Of a stretch of 64,000 nucleotides of DNA, positions 33,983 to 43,969 are shown one piece after another; the first letter of the stretch is position 1, and each line of letters starts with the position of its first letter. A model generated the notes under the pieces. It saw only the letters and a program-made list of their open reading frames with translations, made no database searches and was not told the DNA's origin. This stretch comes from Streptomyces sp. 7-21 (lineage in GTDB: Bacteria > Actinomycetota > Actinomycetes > Streptomycetales > Streptomycetaceae), in assembly GCF_016741785.1 (NCBI RefSeq), contig NZ_JAERRL010000010.1, positions 1 through 64,000 on the forward strand, in the 5' to 3' direction. The position numbers and the translations under genes were made by a program.

Positions 33983-35842
33983 ATGGTCACTCCCACGACG
34001 ACCGAGACCACACTGCCGCTGCGCACGTCGACCGACATCCAGGGAGACATCCTCGCCGGATTCCGCAAGGACCACGTCCGGCTGCTGTTCCTCCGCTTCG
34101 CCTACCGGGGCCCGGCACGCGACTGGCTGCGGCAGCTGACCCCGCGCATCGCCACCACGGCCGACGTCGCGGCGTTCAACTACGACTTCAGCACCGCCCG
34201 CCGCCGCCTGCGCGCCGAGCCGACAGGGCTGCACGCCGTCTGGCGCGGCATCAGCTTCACCTACGCCGGGCTGGAGCTGCTGATCGGCGGCGCCCCGCTG
34301 CTGGACCTCCCGGCGGGCAGCAACCGCGAGGCGTTCGCCCAGGGACCGGCGGCGCGCGGCGACCTGCTCGGCGACACGGGCGACAGCGCCCCGGAGAACT
34401 GGCTGTTCGGCGCCCCGCACAACGAACCCGTCCACGCGGTGCTGACGGTCGCCGCCGACGACGCGGAGGAGCTGGAGGCGGCGCTCGCCGAGGAACGGCA
34501 GGAGCTGGCCTGCTCCCGGGTGTCCGTCGTCTTCGAGCAGTCGGCGGCGACGCTGCCGGACAGCGGCCGCGGCAGGGAACACTTCGGCTTCAAGGACGCC
34601 GTCAGCCAGCCGGGCGTCGAGGGCTTCGACCCGGAGGACCCCGAGCGCCCCGGCTACGTCCAGGGCAAGCCGGGAACGCGGCTGATCCCGGCCGGGGAGT
34701 TCCTGGTCGGCCGGGAGCTGGAGAACCGGCTCCCGGGCTGGCTGCCCGGCTGGATGAACGACGGCTCGTTCCACGTGGTGCGGCGGCTCGGGCAGGACGT
34801 GGAGAGTTTCTGGGCACAGGCCGATGCGCTGCTGGAGCACCTCAAGGACCAGGGTGTCGCGCCCGCGGACGCCGACTCCTCGTGGCTGGCCGCACGCCTG
34901 GTCGGCCGCTGGCCCTCGGGCGTCCCGGTCGCGGCCTCGCCGGGCGCCGATCCCTACCCGGGCCAGACCGTCGACGACAACGACATCAGCTACGCGGACG
35001 ACCTCGACGGCCGGGTGACGCCGCTGTTCTGCCACACCCGGAAGACGAACCCGCGCGACGGCCTGAAGTCGCGGCCCAACGACGACGTGGCGCTCCCCGA
35101 GGACGGCATCGTCGACGCGCGGCGGATCATGCGGCGCGGGGTGCCGTACGGCGCGCCCTACGCCCCGGCCAGCGGCCGTCCGGGCACCGCGTCCGACGAC
35201 GAGCGCGGCCTGCTGTTCATCTCGTACCAGGCCGACCTGGTGGCGCAGTTCGAGTTCGTGCAGCGGAGCTGGGCCGGGGACGAGAACTTCCCGCTGCGCG
35301 TTCCCGCCGTGGGCAAGGACCCGGTGATCGGGGGCGACACCACGGTGTCGTTCCCCGCGGAGAAGCTGGGACCGGACGCCACGGTTCCGCTTGAGATGAA
35401 GCGGTTCGTGCGCACCGAGGGCGCGGTGTACGCCTTCACGCCCTCGATCTCGACGCTTGAGGCCCTCGCGCTGGGCACGATCCCGCCGGGCGGCGGCGAC
35501 CTGCCGGCGGACCGCGTGATCAGCGCGCCCGCCGCTTTCCGCCGCGGCGAGGTGGTCAGCTCGGGCCGGGCCCGGCTGCGGTTCGAGGACACCGGCGAGC
35601 TGGTGGTGCGGGACGAGAACGAGCAGCTGCGGTGGTCCTCGCCGACCGCCGGGATGTCGGCCATCGGGGCGGAGTTCCGCGAGACGGGCGAGATCGTGGT
35701 GACGGACTTCACCGGGGCGGTGGTCTGGCAGACGCCCACCGCGGGCAATCCGGGCGCGACCGTCGTCGTCGGCGCCAGCGGTGACGTCTCCATCCGCTCC
35801 GCCGACGGCCGGCTGCTGTGGAACACGGGCACGGCGCACTGA
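33983..35842 (+). CDS. Dyp-type peroxidase-like protein with C-terminal bulb-type lectin-like domain
   Basis: A 619-residue protein. Residues about 1-500 resemble large cytosolic Dyp-type peroxidases: DIQGDILAGFRKDH at the start, GFKDAVSQPGVEGF at the position of the GXXDG motif (Asp kept, second Gly replaced by Ala), and FCHTRKTNPRDGL with the likely haem-ligand histidine. Residues about 525-619 hold three repeats (LRFEDTGELVVRDENEQLRW, FRETGEIVVTDFTGAVVW, VVGASGDVSIRSADGRLLW) like mannose-binding bulb lectins. No signal peptide is seen. ATG 33983 follows GGAGAGCC. It directly follows the hppA remnant. Haem binding is expected but unproven because of the altered motif. Confidence 0.78.
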   Translation: MVTPTTTETTLPLRTSTDIQGDILAGFRKDHVRLLFLRFAYRGPARDWLRQLTPRIATTADVAAFNYDFSTARRRLRAEPTGLHAVWRGISFTYAGLELLIGGAPLLDLPAGSNREAFAQGPAARGDLLGDTGDSAPENWLFGAPHNEPVHAVLTVAADDAEELEAALAEERQELACSRVSVVFEQSAATLPDSGRGREHFGFKDAVSQPGVEGFDPEDPERPGYVQGKPGTRLIPAGEFLVGRELENRLPGWLPGWMNDGSFHVVRRLGQDVESFWAQADALLEHLKDQGVAPADADSSWLAARLVGRWPSGVPVAASPGADPYPGQTVDDNDISYADDLDGRVTPLFCHTRKTNPRDGLKSRPNDDVALPEDGIVDARRIMRRGVPYGAPYAPASGRPGTASDDERGLLFISYQADLVAQFEFVQRSWAGDENFPLRVPAVGKDPVIGGDTTVSFPAEKLGPDATVPLEMKRFVRTEGAVYAFTPSISTLEALALGTIPPGGGDLPADRVISAPAAFRRGEVVSSGRARLRFEDTGELVVRDENEQLRWSSPTAGMSAIGAEFRETGEIVVTDFTGAVVWQTPTAGNPGATVVVGASGDVSIRSADGRLLWNTGTAH

Positions 35843-35852
35843 CCCGCGGCAC

Positions 35853-35899
35853 GGCTGGCGCGCGCCCGGTACCGCCGCGGTGCCGGGCGCGCGCCAGCC
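35853..35899. terminator. Long bidirectional hairpin between peroxidase and hspR
   Basis: GGCTGGCGCGCGCCCGG (35853-35869) is the exact reverse complement of 35883-35899, with a short inner ACCG/CGGT stem. It lies between the two convergent stops. Confidence 0.75.
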
Positions 35900-35905
35900 G
35901 GTCAG

Positions 35906-36358
35906 TCAGCCGCGGCCCCGGTCGGGGCGCCAGACGACGATGGCCTGCGAGGCGCGGACGTCCTGGTACGGCACCAGGTCACGCCGATAGGAGGCGTGGA
36001 CCTGCGCCTCGCGCTGGCGCATCGTCACGGCCGCGGTCTCCAGGGCCTGCTGGAGTTCGGCCACCTGCGCGCGCAGCGCGGAGACCTGGTTCTCCAGCTC
36101 GATGATCCGCTTGATCCCGGCCAGGTTGATCCCCTCGTCCTGCGAGAGCCGCTGCACCTGCCGGAGCAGCTGGATGTCCCTGGCCGAGTACCGCCGGCCC
36201 CGGCCCGGCGTACGGTCGGGGGAGACGAGGCCGAGCCGGTCGTACTGGCGGAGCGTCTGCGGGTGCATCCCCGAGAGCTGCGCCGCGACCGAGATGACGT
36301 ACACCGGAGTTTCGTCGGTCAGCTCGTAGGGGTTGGTCTGTCCGTTCCGGCCGTCCAT
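35906..36358 (-). CDS. hspR: HspR, MerR-family heat-shock repressor
   Basis: A 150-residue MerR-type protein: VYVISVAAQLSGMHPQTLRQYDRLGLVSPDRTPGRGRRYSARDIQLLRQVQRLSQDEGINLAGIKRI (winged helix), then a coiled coil IELENQVSALRAQVAELQQALET. HspR represses the dnaK operon by binding HAIR sites, with DnaK as co-repressor. It is the last gene of the operon, four bases after dnaJ, so it controls its own synthesis through the operator at 40208-40228. Confidence 0.95.
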   Translation of the reverse strand: MDGRNGQTNPYELTDETPVYVISVAAQLSGMHPQTLRQYDRLGLVSPDRTPGRGRRYSARDIQLLRQVQRLSQDEGINLAGIKRIIELENQVSALRAQVAELQQALETAAVTMRQREAQVHASYRRDLVPYQDVRASQAIVVWRPDRGRG

Positions 36359-36362
36359 CTCG

Positions 36363-37541
36363 TTACTCTCCCTTCGCGGCCTCGAACAGCGCTGCCCGGG
36401 GGTCCTCTGCCCCGGCCGCCTTCCGGTACTCCTCCAGGGCCTTGCGCGCCTCGTCGCTCAGCTCGCGCGGCACGGTCACCTCGATGGTGACCAGCAGGTC
36501 GCCGCGGGTGCCGTCCTTGCGGACCGCTCCCTTGCCGCGCGCCCGCATGGTCCGGCCGCTGGGCGTGCCCGGGGGCAGCTTCAGCGTCACGGGCGGGCCG
36601 CCGAGCGTCGGCACCCTGATCTCACCACCGAGCGCCGCCTCGGGGAAGGTCACCGGCACCGTGACGGTCAGGTTGTCGCCTCGGCGGCCGAAGACCGGGT
36701 GCTTGTCCACGTGGACCGTCACGTAGAGGTCGCCGCTCGGTCCGCCGCGCTCGCCGGGCGCGCCTTTGCCGCGCAGCCGGATGCGCTGCCCGTCCTCGAC
36801 ACCCGCCGGCACCCGCACCTGCATCGTGCGGGAGCTGGTGGCGCGGCCGCTGCCGCGGCAGACGGGGCAGGGGTCCTGGGCGATCAGCCCGCGGCCCCGG
36901 CAGTCGACGCAGGGATCGGTGAGCGAGAAGCCGCCCCCGCCGCCCCGGCTGACCTGTCCGGTCCCGACGCAGGTCGGGCACACGCGGGGTGTGCCGTTCT
37001 TGTCGCCGGTGCCCGAACAGGTCTTGCAGGCCGCGCTGGACGACATCCGCAGCGGGACGGTGGCGCCGGAGACGGCCTCGGTGAAGCTGAGCGTCACCTC
37101 CGACTCGATGTCCTGGCCACGCCTGGGCTGCGTCCGCGCGCCCGGACCGCCGCGGTTGAACAGCCCGCCGAAGACATCACCGAGACCGCCGCCGAACCCC
37201 CCGGCGGCACCCCCGGGGCCAGGCCCCTGGGTGCCGCCGAAGAGGTCACCGAGGTCGAAGCTGAACTGACCGCCGGAGCCGGGCCCCGTCCGGAAGCCGC
37301 CGCCGCCGAACAGGGCGCGCGCCTCGTCGTACTCCTTGCGCCGCTTGGGGTCGCCGAGCACGTCGTACGCCTCGGAGACGTCCTTGAAGCGCTCCTCGGC
37401 ACGAGCGTCGCCCTTGTTGGCGTCCGGGTGGTTCTCCCGGGCGAGCTTGCGGTAGGCCTTCTTGATCTCCGCCTCGGTGGCGTCCTTCGGGACGCCGAGA
37501 ACCTTGTAGTAGTCCTTCTCGATGAAGTCCTTGGTACTCAT
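36363..37541 (-). CDS. dnaJ: DnaJ co-chaperone
   Basis: A 392-residue type I DnaJ: J domain with HPD (ENHPDANKGD), Gly/Phe-rich linker, four zinc-finger CxxCxGxG repeats (CKTCSGTG, CPTCVGTG, CVDCRGRG, CPVCRGSG) and the C-terminal substrate-binding domains. It stimulates DnaK ATPase and delivers substrates. Position between grpE and hspR fits the actinobacterial dnaK operon. Confidence 0.97.
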   Translation of the reverse strand: MSTKDFIEKDYYKVLGVPKDATEAEIKKAYRKLARENHPDANKGDARAEERFKDVSEAYDVLGDPKRRKEYDEARALFGGGGFRTGPGSGGQFSFDLGDLFGGTQGPGPGGAAGGFGGGLGDVFGGLFNRGGPGARTQPRRGQDIESEVTLSFTEAVSGATVPLRMSSSAACKTCSGTGDKNGTPRVCPTCVGTGQVSRGGGGGFSLTDPCVDCRGRGLIAQDPCPVCRGSGRATSSRTMQVRVPAGVEDGQRIRLRGKGAPGERGGPSGDLYVTVHVDKHPVFGRRGDNLTVTVPVTFPEAALGGEIRVPTLGGPPVTLKLPPGTPSGRTMRARGKGAVRKDGTRGDLLVTIEVTVPRELSDEARKALEEYRKAAGAEDPRAALFEAAKGE

Positions 37542-37574
37542 CCCCGGCGTCCCTCCTTCCGGTCAGCCACCACG

Positions 37575-38326
37575 TCAGCCCTCGTCCGGGCCACCGCTCT
37601 CCTTTTCGGGCTCGCTGTCGTCGGATCCCTCGGCGCCGCTGTCGGCCGCCGCGGACTTGCCCGGCTGCGTGCCGGGCTGCGGCTCCGCGACACCGACGCG
37701 CGCCGGACGGATCGTCCGGTCGCCGATTCGGTACCCCGGCTGAAGGATCTGCACGCACGTCGTCTCGGTGACGTCCGGCGAGTAGCTGTGCATCAGTGCC
37801 TCGTGCACCGTCGGGTCGAAGGGCTCGCCCTCCTTGCCGAACTGCATCAGCCCCATCTTCGCCACCACGGTCTCCAGCGACTCGGCGACCTGCTTGAAGC
37901 CGCCGACCAGCTCGCCGTGGTCCCGGGCCCTGCCGATGTCGTCGAGCACGGGCAGCAGCTCGGTCAGGATATTGGCCACGGCCATCTCCCGGACCGCGAC
38001 GCGGTCGCGCTCGACGCGGCGGCGGTAGTTCTGGAACTCCGCCTGAAGCCGCTGGAGATCCTGCGTGCGCTCGTTCAGCGCCGAGCGGAGCTGGTCCAGC
38101 TGCGCCGTCAGCGCCGCTTCCTTCTGGGAGTCGCCGGCGGGCTGCTCCTGGCCGACGCTCTGGTCAGCCGCGGAGCCGTCCCCGGCGGCAGCGGCGCCCT
38201 CTGGGCCGGAGCCCGGGACCCCCGCCTCGGCGGCGTCAGGGGTCTCGGGCTCAGCGGTCGCGTCGGGGGTCGCCGCTTCGGCGTCGGGGACCTCAGGCTC
38301 CTTGTCGAAGCCCTGCGGGTCCTGAG

Positions 38327-38330
<4 letters not shown>
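37575..38330 (-). CDS. grpE: GrpE nucleotide-exchange factor
   Basis: A 251-residue GrpE with a long acidic, Ala/Pro/Glu-rich N-terminal region (about 80 residues), a coiled coil ([30 protein letters not shown]) and the C-terminal beta domain ([42 protein letters not shown]). It releases ADP from DnaK. Its GTG overlaps the dnaK stop (GTGA). Confidence 0.96.
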
Positions 38331-40183
<1,853 letters not shown>

Positions 40184-40207
40184 GTCGGTTTCCTCCCGCT
40201 GAGGTGG

Positions 40208-40228
40208 CTTGAGTGAGACAGACTCAAG
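40208..40228 (-). promoter_or_regulatory. HAIR operator (HspR-binding inverted repeat) of the dnaK operon
   Basis: CTTGAGT-N7-ACTCAAG matches the HAIR consensus exactly. On the minus strand a TTGACG (40252-40247) could be the -35, placing the HAIR over the -10/start region, so bound HspR would block initiation. Confidence 0.92.
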
Positions 40229-40300
40229 AGTGCCGCACGCACGCGGATGCCGTCAAATGATCTGAGCCCACCACGCTCAACTCTTATCGCCCGGTTCCGC

Positions 40301-41581
40301 TCAGGCTTCCTGACCGGCGCCGCCACTGGAAGCCGCGCCGGGCCCAGCCGAGGGGACTTTGGCACCTTCGCCGGGCCCGTCCGCCCCCTCGGGCTCGACA
40401 GCCAGTGCGAGCAAGGCTACGTCGTCGTCGATATCCGCCGCGAAGTCCGAAACGTCGCGCCATACGAATTTCACCAGGTTCACCAGGTTCACCTGGTTCA
40501 CCTGGTTCACCTGGTTCACCGGGTTCACCCGCCGCTCCCCGTGGCCCCGGGCCGCCAGCCGCTCGGCGAGCGGATAGAAGCGCCCCTTGGCGTCACGCGC
40601 CTCCGTCACGCCGTCCGTGTAGCACAGCAGCACGTCCCCTGGGAGCAGCTCCACGACCAGCGGCTCCGGGCCGGCCCCAGCCGCGCCACCGGCCACGGAC
40701 GCCAGCCCCAGCGGCGGCCCGGCCGCGGCCGCCAGCTGACTCACCTGCCCGTCGCGCAGCAGCAGCGCGGGCGGGTGCCCCCGGCTCACCAGCCGCACCA
40801 CCGCCCCGGGCCCCTCGGCGGCCGCCGAGAACTCCAGCAGCAGCGCCGTCGCGAACAGCTCGGCGCTCGGGTCTCCGCCCGCGTCCACGGCCAGCCTGCG
40901 GTCCATCCGCTCCGCCACCCGGTCCAGCGTCGCGTCGTCCAGCACCCCCTCGCGGAACGCCCCGAGCAGCGCCGCCACCGTCCCCACCGCCGGCAGCCCG
41001 TGTCCCTTCACATCGCCGACCAGCGCCCGTGGCCCGTGCGGACCGTCCCGCAGGTCGTAGAAGTCGCCGCCGACCAGGGCCGATCGCACCGCCGGCCGGT
41101 ACAGGCCCGCGCAGCGCACCCGCCACACCCGCTCCGGCAGCGGCGGCAGCACCGCCCGCTGCGCCGCCTCCGACGCGGAGCGGAAGATGACGACGTCCTG
41201 CAGCGCCCGCGTGCGGCCCCACGACAGCAGGATGCTGAAGAGCCCCAGCACGGTGACGACCACCAGGTCGCCCTGGCCGATGTACGGCGCCCTGGTGAGC
41301 GGCAGGGCGAGCAGCCCCACCACCCCGGCCGTCACCAGCGCCGTCAGCCGCACTCCGTACACGAGTCCGGCGAACGGCGGCACCACCGACAGCAGCTTGT
41401 CCACCTGCGCCCCTCCGGTCGTGACCGGTTGCAGCGCGAGGACGACGAGCAGCAGCAGCACCGGCAGCGAGCGGATCCAGCTGGGCAGCCGCACGCCGCC
41501 GCCCGCGCCCATCGGGTCCTCGCGCTCCAGGTCGCCGCCCCCGGTCAGCCGCCGCCTCATCCGCCGCTCACCGCCGCTCAC
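40301..41581 (-). CDS. Membrane-anchored PP2C/SpoIIE-type serine phosphatase
   Basis: A 426-residue protein: N-terminal membrane block of three or four helices (PVLLLLVVLALQP, VVPPFAGLVYGVRLTALVTAGVVGLLAL, LVVVTVLGLFSILLSW), a linker, and a SpoIIE domain (ALVGGDFYDLRDGP, ALVGDVKGHGLPAVGTVAALL, RLVSRGHPPALLLRDG, VLLCYTDGVTEARD). Such phosphatases dephosphorylate anti-sigma antagonists like BldG. A VN-rich repeat (PVNQVNQVNQVNLVNLV) encoded by a 9-bp minisatellite interrupts the last part of the catalytic domain before DDDVALLALA. GTG 41581 lies seven bases after the amidase stop; ATG 41560 is an alternative start. Confidence 0.85.
   Translation of the reverse strand: MSGGERRMRRRLTGGGDLEREDPMGAGGGVRLPSWIRSLPVLLLLVVLALQPVTTGGAQVDKLLSVVPPFAGLVYGVRLTALVTAGVVGLLALPLTRAPYIGQGDLVVVTVLGLFSILLSWGRTRALQDVVIFRSASEAAQRAVLPPLPERVWRVRCAGLYRPAVRSALVGGDFYDLRDGPHGPRALVGDVKGHGLPAVGTVAALLGAFREGVLDDATLDRVAERMDRRLAVDAGGDPSAELFATALLLEFSAAAEGPGAVVRLVSRGHPPALLLRDGQVSQLAAAAGPPLGLASVAGGAAGAGPEPLVVELLPGDVLLCYTDGVTEARDAKGRFYPLAERLAARGHGERRVNPVNQVNQVNQVNLVNLVKFVWRDVSDFAADIDDDVALLALAVEPEGADGPGEGAKVPSAGPGAASSGGAGQEA
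40470..40530 (-). repeat. 9-bp minisatellite inside the PP2C phosphatase gene
   Basis: About 6.8 copies of TTCACCWGG (TTCACCAGG twice, TTCACCTGG three times, TTCACCGGG once, then TTCACCC). The unit keeps the frame and encodes VNQ, VNL and VNP triplets, so copy-number change would alter protein length without frameshift. Confidence 0.9.
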
Positions 41582-41588
41582 CCGCCGC

Positions 41589-42509
41589 TCACCGCGGCCG
41601 CGGCCGCAGCCGCGCCGTGGCGTCGCGGATCTCGGGCAGCGCCTCGTACAGCCCGTCCCCGGGGCAGTGCGTGTAGAAGATGTCGCGGTGCCCGGAGATC
41701 ACGTCCACCGCGGTGGCGGTGCCCTCGGGGTAGCGGCTGGCGTCGTTGGTCGAGACGAGCCTGACCTGGCCGTGCGGGTCGGCGCCGGGCCGCAGCTTCC
41801 ACGCCGCGACCCGGGCGATGGACGCCAGCAGCTCCTGCGGGAGCTCGCCGTCCGAGAAGTCGCCGAGCGCCGCGATGCCCACACTGTCGTGGTTGAAGCC
41901 GGTGGTGTGGGCCCCCAGCACGGAGCGGTCCACGCCGCCCGCCCTGCCCTCGTAGATCCTGCCGCACTTGTCGACCACGAAGTTGTAGCCGAGATCGTCC
42001 CAGCCCAGCCGCTGCACGTGGTCGGCGTACATCGCGCGCAGCATGTCCGGGACGTCGGCGCAGTCGTAGTCGTCGGGGTGCCCGGTGTGGTGGATGAACA
42101 CCGCCCGCGCCGCGCCGGTGTACGTCGCCGGCTCGCTGCGCAGGTCCTCATCCGCGCCCCAGTCCGCGCGGCTGATGACGGGCGGCTTCGGCCCGGTCAG
42201 CTGCCGCTCCGGCGCGGTCTCGACCCGCGCGGCCTGCCCGCCCATGCCCAGCCCGCCGCCCAGGCGCGGCGCGTCCCAGGTCACCAGCAGCGCCAGCGGA
42301 AGCAGGACGGCGGGCACGAGCCGCCAGCGCGGGAGCGGCGCCCGCCGGTACCCGTGCGTACGCCGGGCGGCGGGCAGCAGCCACCGTGCCGCCCTCGCGG
42401 CGGCCGGGCGGCCGTGCCACCAGGCGCGGGCGCGCCGCGCCGCGGCGGCCGGCCACCGGGACAAGGACCACATATCCACCAATCTGGGCGGACCGCGCTC
42501 CGGCCGCAC
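41589..42509 (-). CDS. PGRP-type N-acetylmuramoyl-L-alanine amidase
   Basis: A 306-residue exported peptidoglycan-recognition/amidase protein. A basic N-terminal region with a hydrophobic anchor (RLVPAVLLPLALLVTWDAP) precedes the domain: VISRADWGADE, zinc histidine in AVFIHHTGHPDDYDC, GYNFVVDKCGRIYEGRAGG, GAHTTGFNHDSVGIAALGDF and ISGHRDIFYTHCPG with the remaining zinc ligands. It cleaves peptide stems or senses muropeptides. GTG 42509 gives the longest form; ATG 42473 (MWSLSRWP) is equally possible. It precedes and probably shares a transcript with the PP2C phosphatase. Confidence 0.9.
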   Translation of the reverse strand: MRPERGPPRLVDMWSLSRWPAAAARRARAWWHGRPAAARAARWLLPAARRTHGYRRAPLPRWRLVPAVLLPLALLVTWDAPRLGGGLGMGGQAARVETAPERQLTGPKPPVISRADWGADEDLRSEPATYTGAARAVFIHHTGHPDDYDCADVPDMLRAMYADHVQRLGWDDLGYNFVVDKCGRIYEGRAGGVDRSVLGAHTTGFNHDSVGIAALGDFSDGELPQELLASIARVAAWKLRPGADPHGQVRLVSTNDASRYPEGTATAVDVISGHRDIFYTHCPGDGLYEALPEIRDATARLRPRPR

Positions 42510-42539
42510 CTCGGCTGGAGCATTAGGTGCACGGCACGG

Positions 42540-43187
42540 TCAGGACAGGATCTTGATCGCGCTCGACCAGTTGAGCCCGAGCCGATCCTGCGCCGCCATG
42601 TGCAGCAGCTGGAACGCCTCCAGCTCGCGGGCGCGCCGCAGCGGGCCGACGTCCAGCGGCCGCAGCCCGCCGGAGGCGGCCAGTTCGGCGACGGTCATCT
42701 TGGCGTCGGCGGCGTCGCCGGCGATCAGGACGTCCAGCGCCTGTCCGGCCACCTGGCCGGTGAGCAGGGTGCTGGCGAACGTCGTGTTGAACGCCTTCAC
42801 CACCGGTGCGCCGGGCGCGGCCTCGGCGGCGATGCGCTCGGCCGCCGAGGTGCCGGGCGGCACAGTGAGGGTGTCGAGGGTGGCGAGGTCGACCGGGTTG
42901 GAGACGTCCACGAGGACCGAGCCGGCCAGCGCGGTCCCGTAGTCGGCGACGACGTCGACGACCGCCGGGTACGGCAGGGCGAGCACCACCACGTCGGCGT
43001 CCTCCACGCCGATGGCGTCCGAGGCGTGCACGGCGGCGCCGGAGGTGGCGTGGGCGCGGAGCTGGTCCGCCAGGTCTTCGGCCTTGCGGTGGTCGGTACC
43101 GATCAGCCGCACCGTGTGCCCGCCCGCGAGCGCGCGGGTCGCGATGCCGCGTGCCATGGCGCCGGTCCCGATGAGGGTGACGATCAT
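42540..43187 (-). CDS. NADPH-dependent F420 reductase-like oxidoreductase
   Basis: A 215-residue Rossmann protein: MIVTLIGTGAMARGIATRALAGGHTVRLIGTD, LALPYPAVVDVVADYG, LVDVSNPVD, VVKAFNTTFASTL, LIAGDAADAKMTVAELAASGGLRPLDVGPLRRARELEAFQLLHM. This is the fold and size of Fno-type F420:NADP reductases and related NADP-binding proteins. It may reduce F420 or another substrate. It lies 30 bp upstream of the amidase gene on the same strand. Confidence 0.88.
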   Translation of the reverse strand: MIVTLIGTGAMARGIATRALAGGHTVRLIGTDHRKAEDLADQLRAHATSGAAVHASDAIGVEDADVVVLALPYPAVVDVVADYGTALAGSVLVDVSNPVDLATLDTLTVPPGTSAAERIAAEAAPGAPVVKAFNTTFASTLLTGQVAGQALDVLIAGDAADAKMTVAELAASGGLRPLDVGPLRRARELEAFQLLHMAAQDRLGLNWSSAIKILS

Positions 43188-43251
43188 CTCTCCATGCGAG
43201 CACGGCCGCCGGGCGCCCGCATCTCCGGCGGCCGCCAGGGCGCGGGGGCCG

Positions 43252-43617
43252 TCAGCGGCGCAGCAGCTCGGCGAGGACGGCGGCGTGGCTGTGCGCCGGG
43301 TCCTTGGCGGCGGTCAGCAGGGTCAGCCGTCCGCTGTCGGCGCGCTGGCGGAGCGCGTCGAGCGCGGCGGCGGGCCCGGGGGCGGACAGCTCGGCGAGGT
43401 AGCGCTCGCGGAACTCGCCGAAGTCACCGTCCGGGCCGTGGAACCACCGCCGCAGCTCCGGAGAGGGGGTGACCTCCTTCGGCCAGTCGTCCACGTGCGC
43501 CTCGTCCTTCCGCAGCCCGCGCGGCCAGAGGCGGTCGATGAGGACGCGGGTGCCGTCGTCTTGGGACGGCGGGTCGTAGGCGCGCCGCAGCCGCACGTCA
43601 CGCTGGTGCTTGCTCAT
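43252..43617 (-). CDS. DUF488 (YeaO-like) protein
   Basis: A 121-residue protein with DUF488 marks VRLRRAYDPPSQDDGTRVLIDRLWPRGLRKDEA, WFHGPDGDFGEFRERYLAEL and LTLLTAAKDPAHSHAAVLAELL. Function is unknown. Its ATG overlaps the stop of an upstream small membrane protein gene (ATGA). Confidence 0.9.
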   Translation of the reverse strand: MSKHQRDVRLRRAYDPPSQDDGTRVLIDRLWPRGLRKDEAHVDDWPKEVTPSPELRRWFHGPDGDFGEFRERYLAELSAPGPAAALDALRQRADSGRLTLLTAAKDPAHSHAAVLAELLRR

Positions 43618-43790
43618 GCCTTGTTCTCCTTGCCTGCGGCGTCATGGCCGAGCACCGCGACGGCGTTCGTGTCCGTGCGGACGTCGCCATCGTGGCGCTG
43701 GCCGGCCCAGAGCGCGGTGCCCGCAGAGACCGCGAGCAGCACGCCGAAGATCAGCAACAGCCACCACAGCACTCTCTGGCCACGCGTCAT
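43614..43790 (-). CDS. Small single-helix membrane protein
   Basis: A 58-residue protein: MTRGQRV, a hydrophobic helix LWWLLLIFGVLLAVSAGTALW, then a hydrophilic tail (RHDGDVRTDTNAVAVLGHDAAGK). It is read from ATG 43790 and its TGA overlaps the DUF488 start codon, which supports it being real and coupled. Family unknown. Confidence 0.65.
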   Translation of the reverse strand: MTRGQRVLWWLLLIFGVLLAVSAGTALWAGQRHDGDVRTDTNAVAVLGHDAAGKENKA

Positions 43791-43969
43791 AGCGGCAACG
43801 TTATGGGGCGTATGCGGTGACCTCGGCCGATGCAGCCAGATTCATCCGTCATGTCCGCACGTTCGGAGGCAGGCACTTCCGAGAAGAAGTTACCCACTAG
43901 TAGGATCTCGCTGGGCTATGGTGCTAGCCCTTCTTTGCACGCCCGTTCACGCAGGCCCGAGGAGCCGAC

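Noticed and set aside
33629..35839. 736-residue minus-strand frame over the peroxidase gene
   Set aside because: Antisense of a protein with clear Dyp motifs; no recognisable domain of its own.
40470..40530. Possible CRISPR-like repeat array
   Set aside because: Units are 9 bp, directly adjacent, in-frame and coding, with no spacers.
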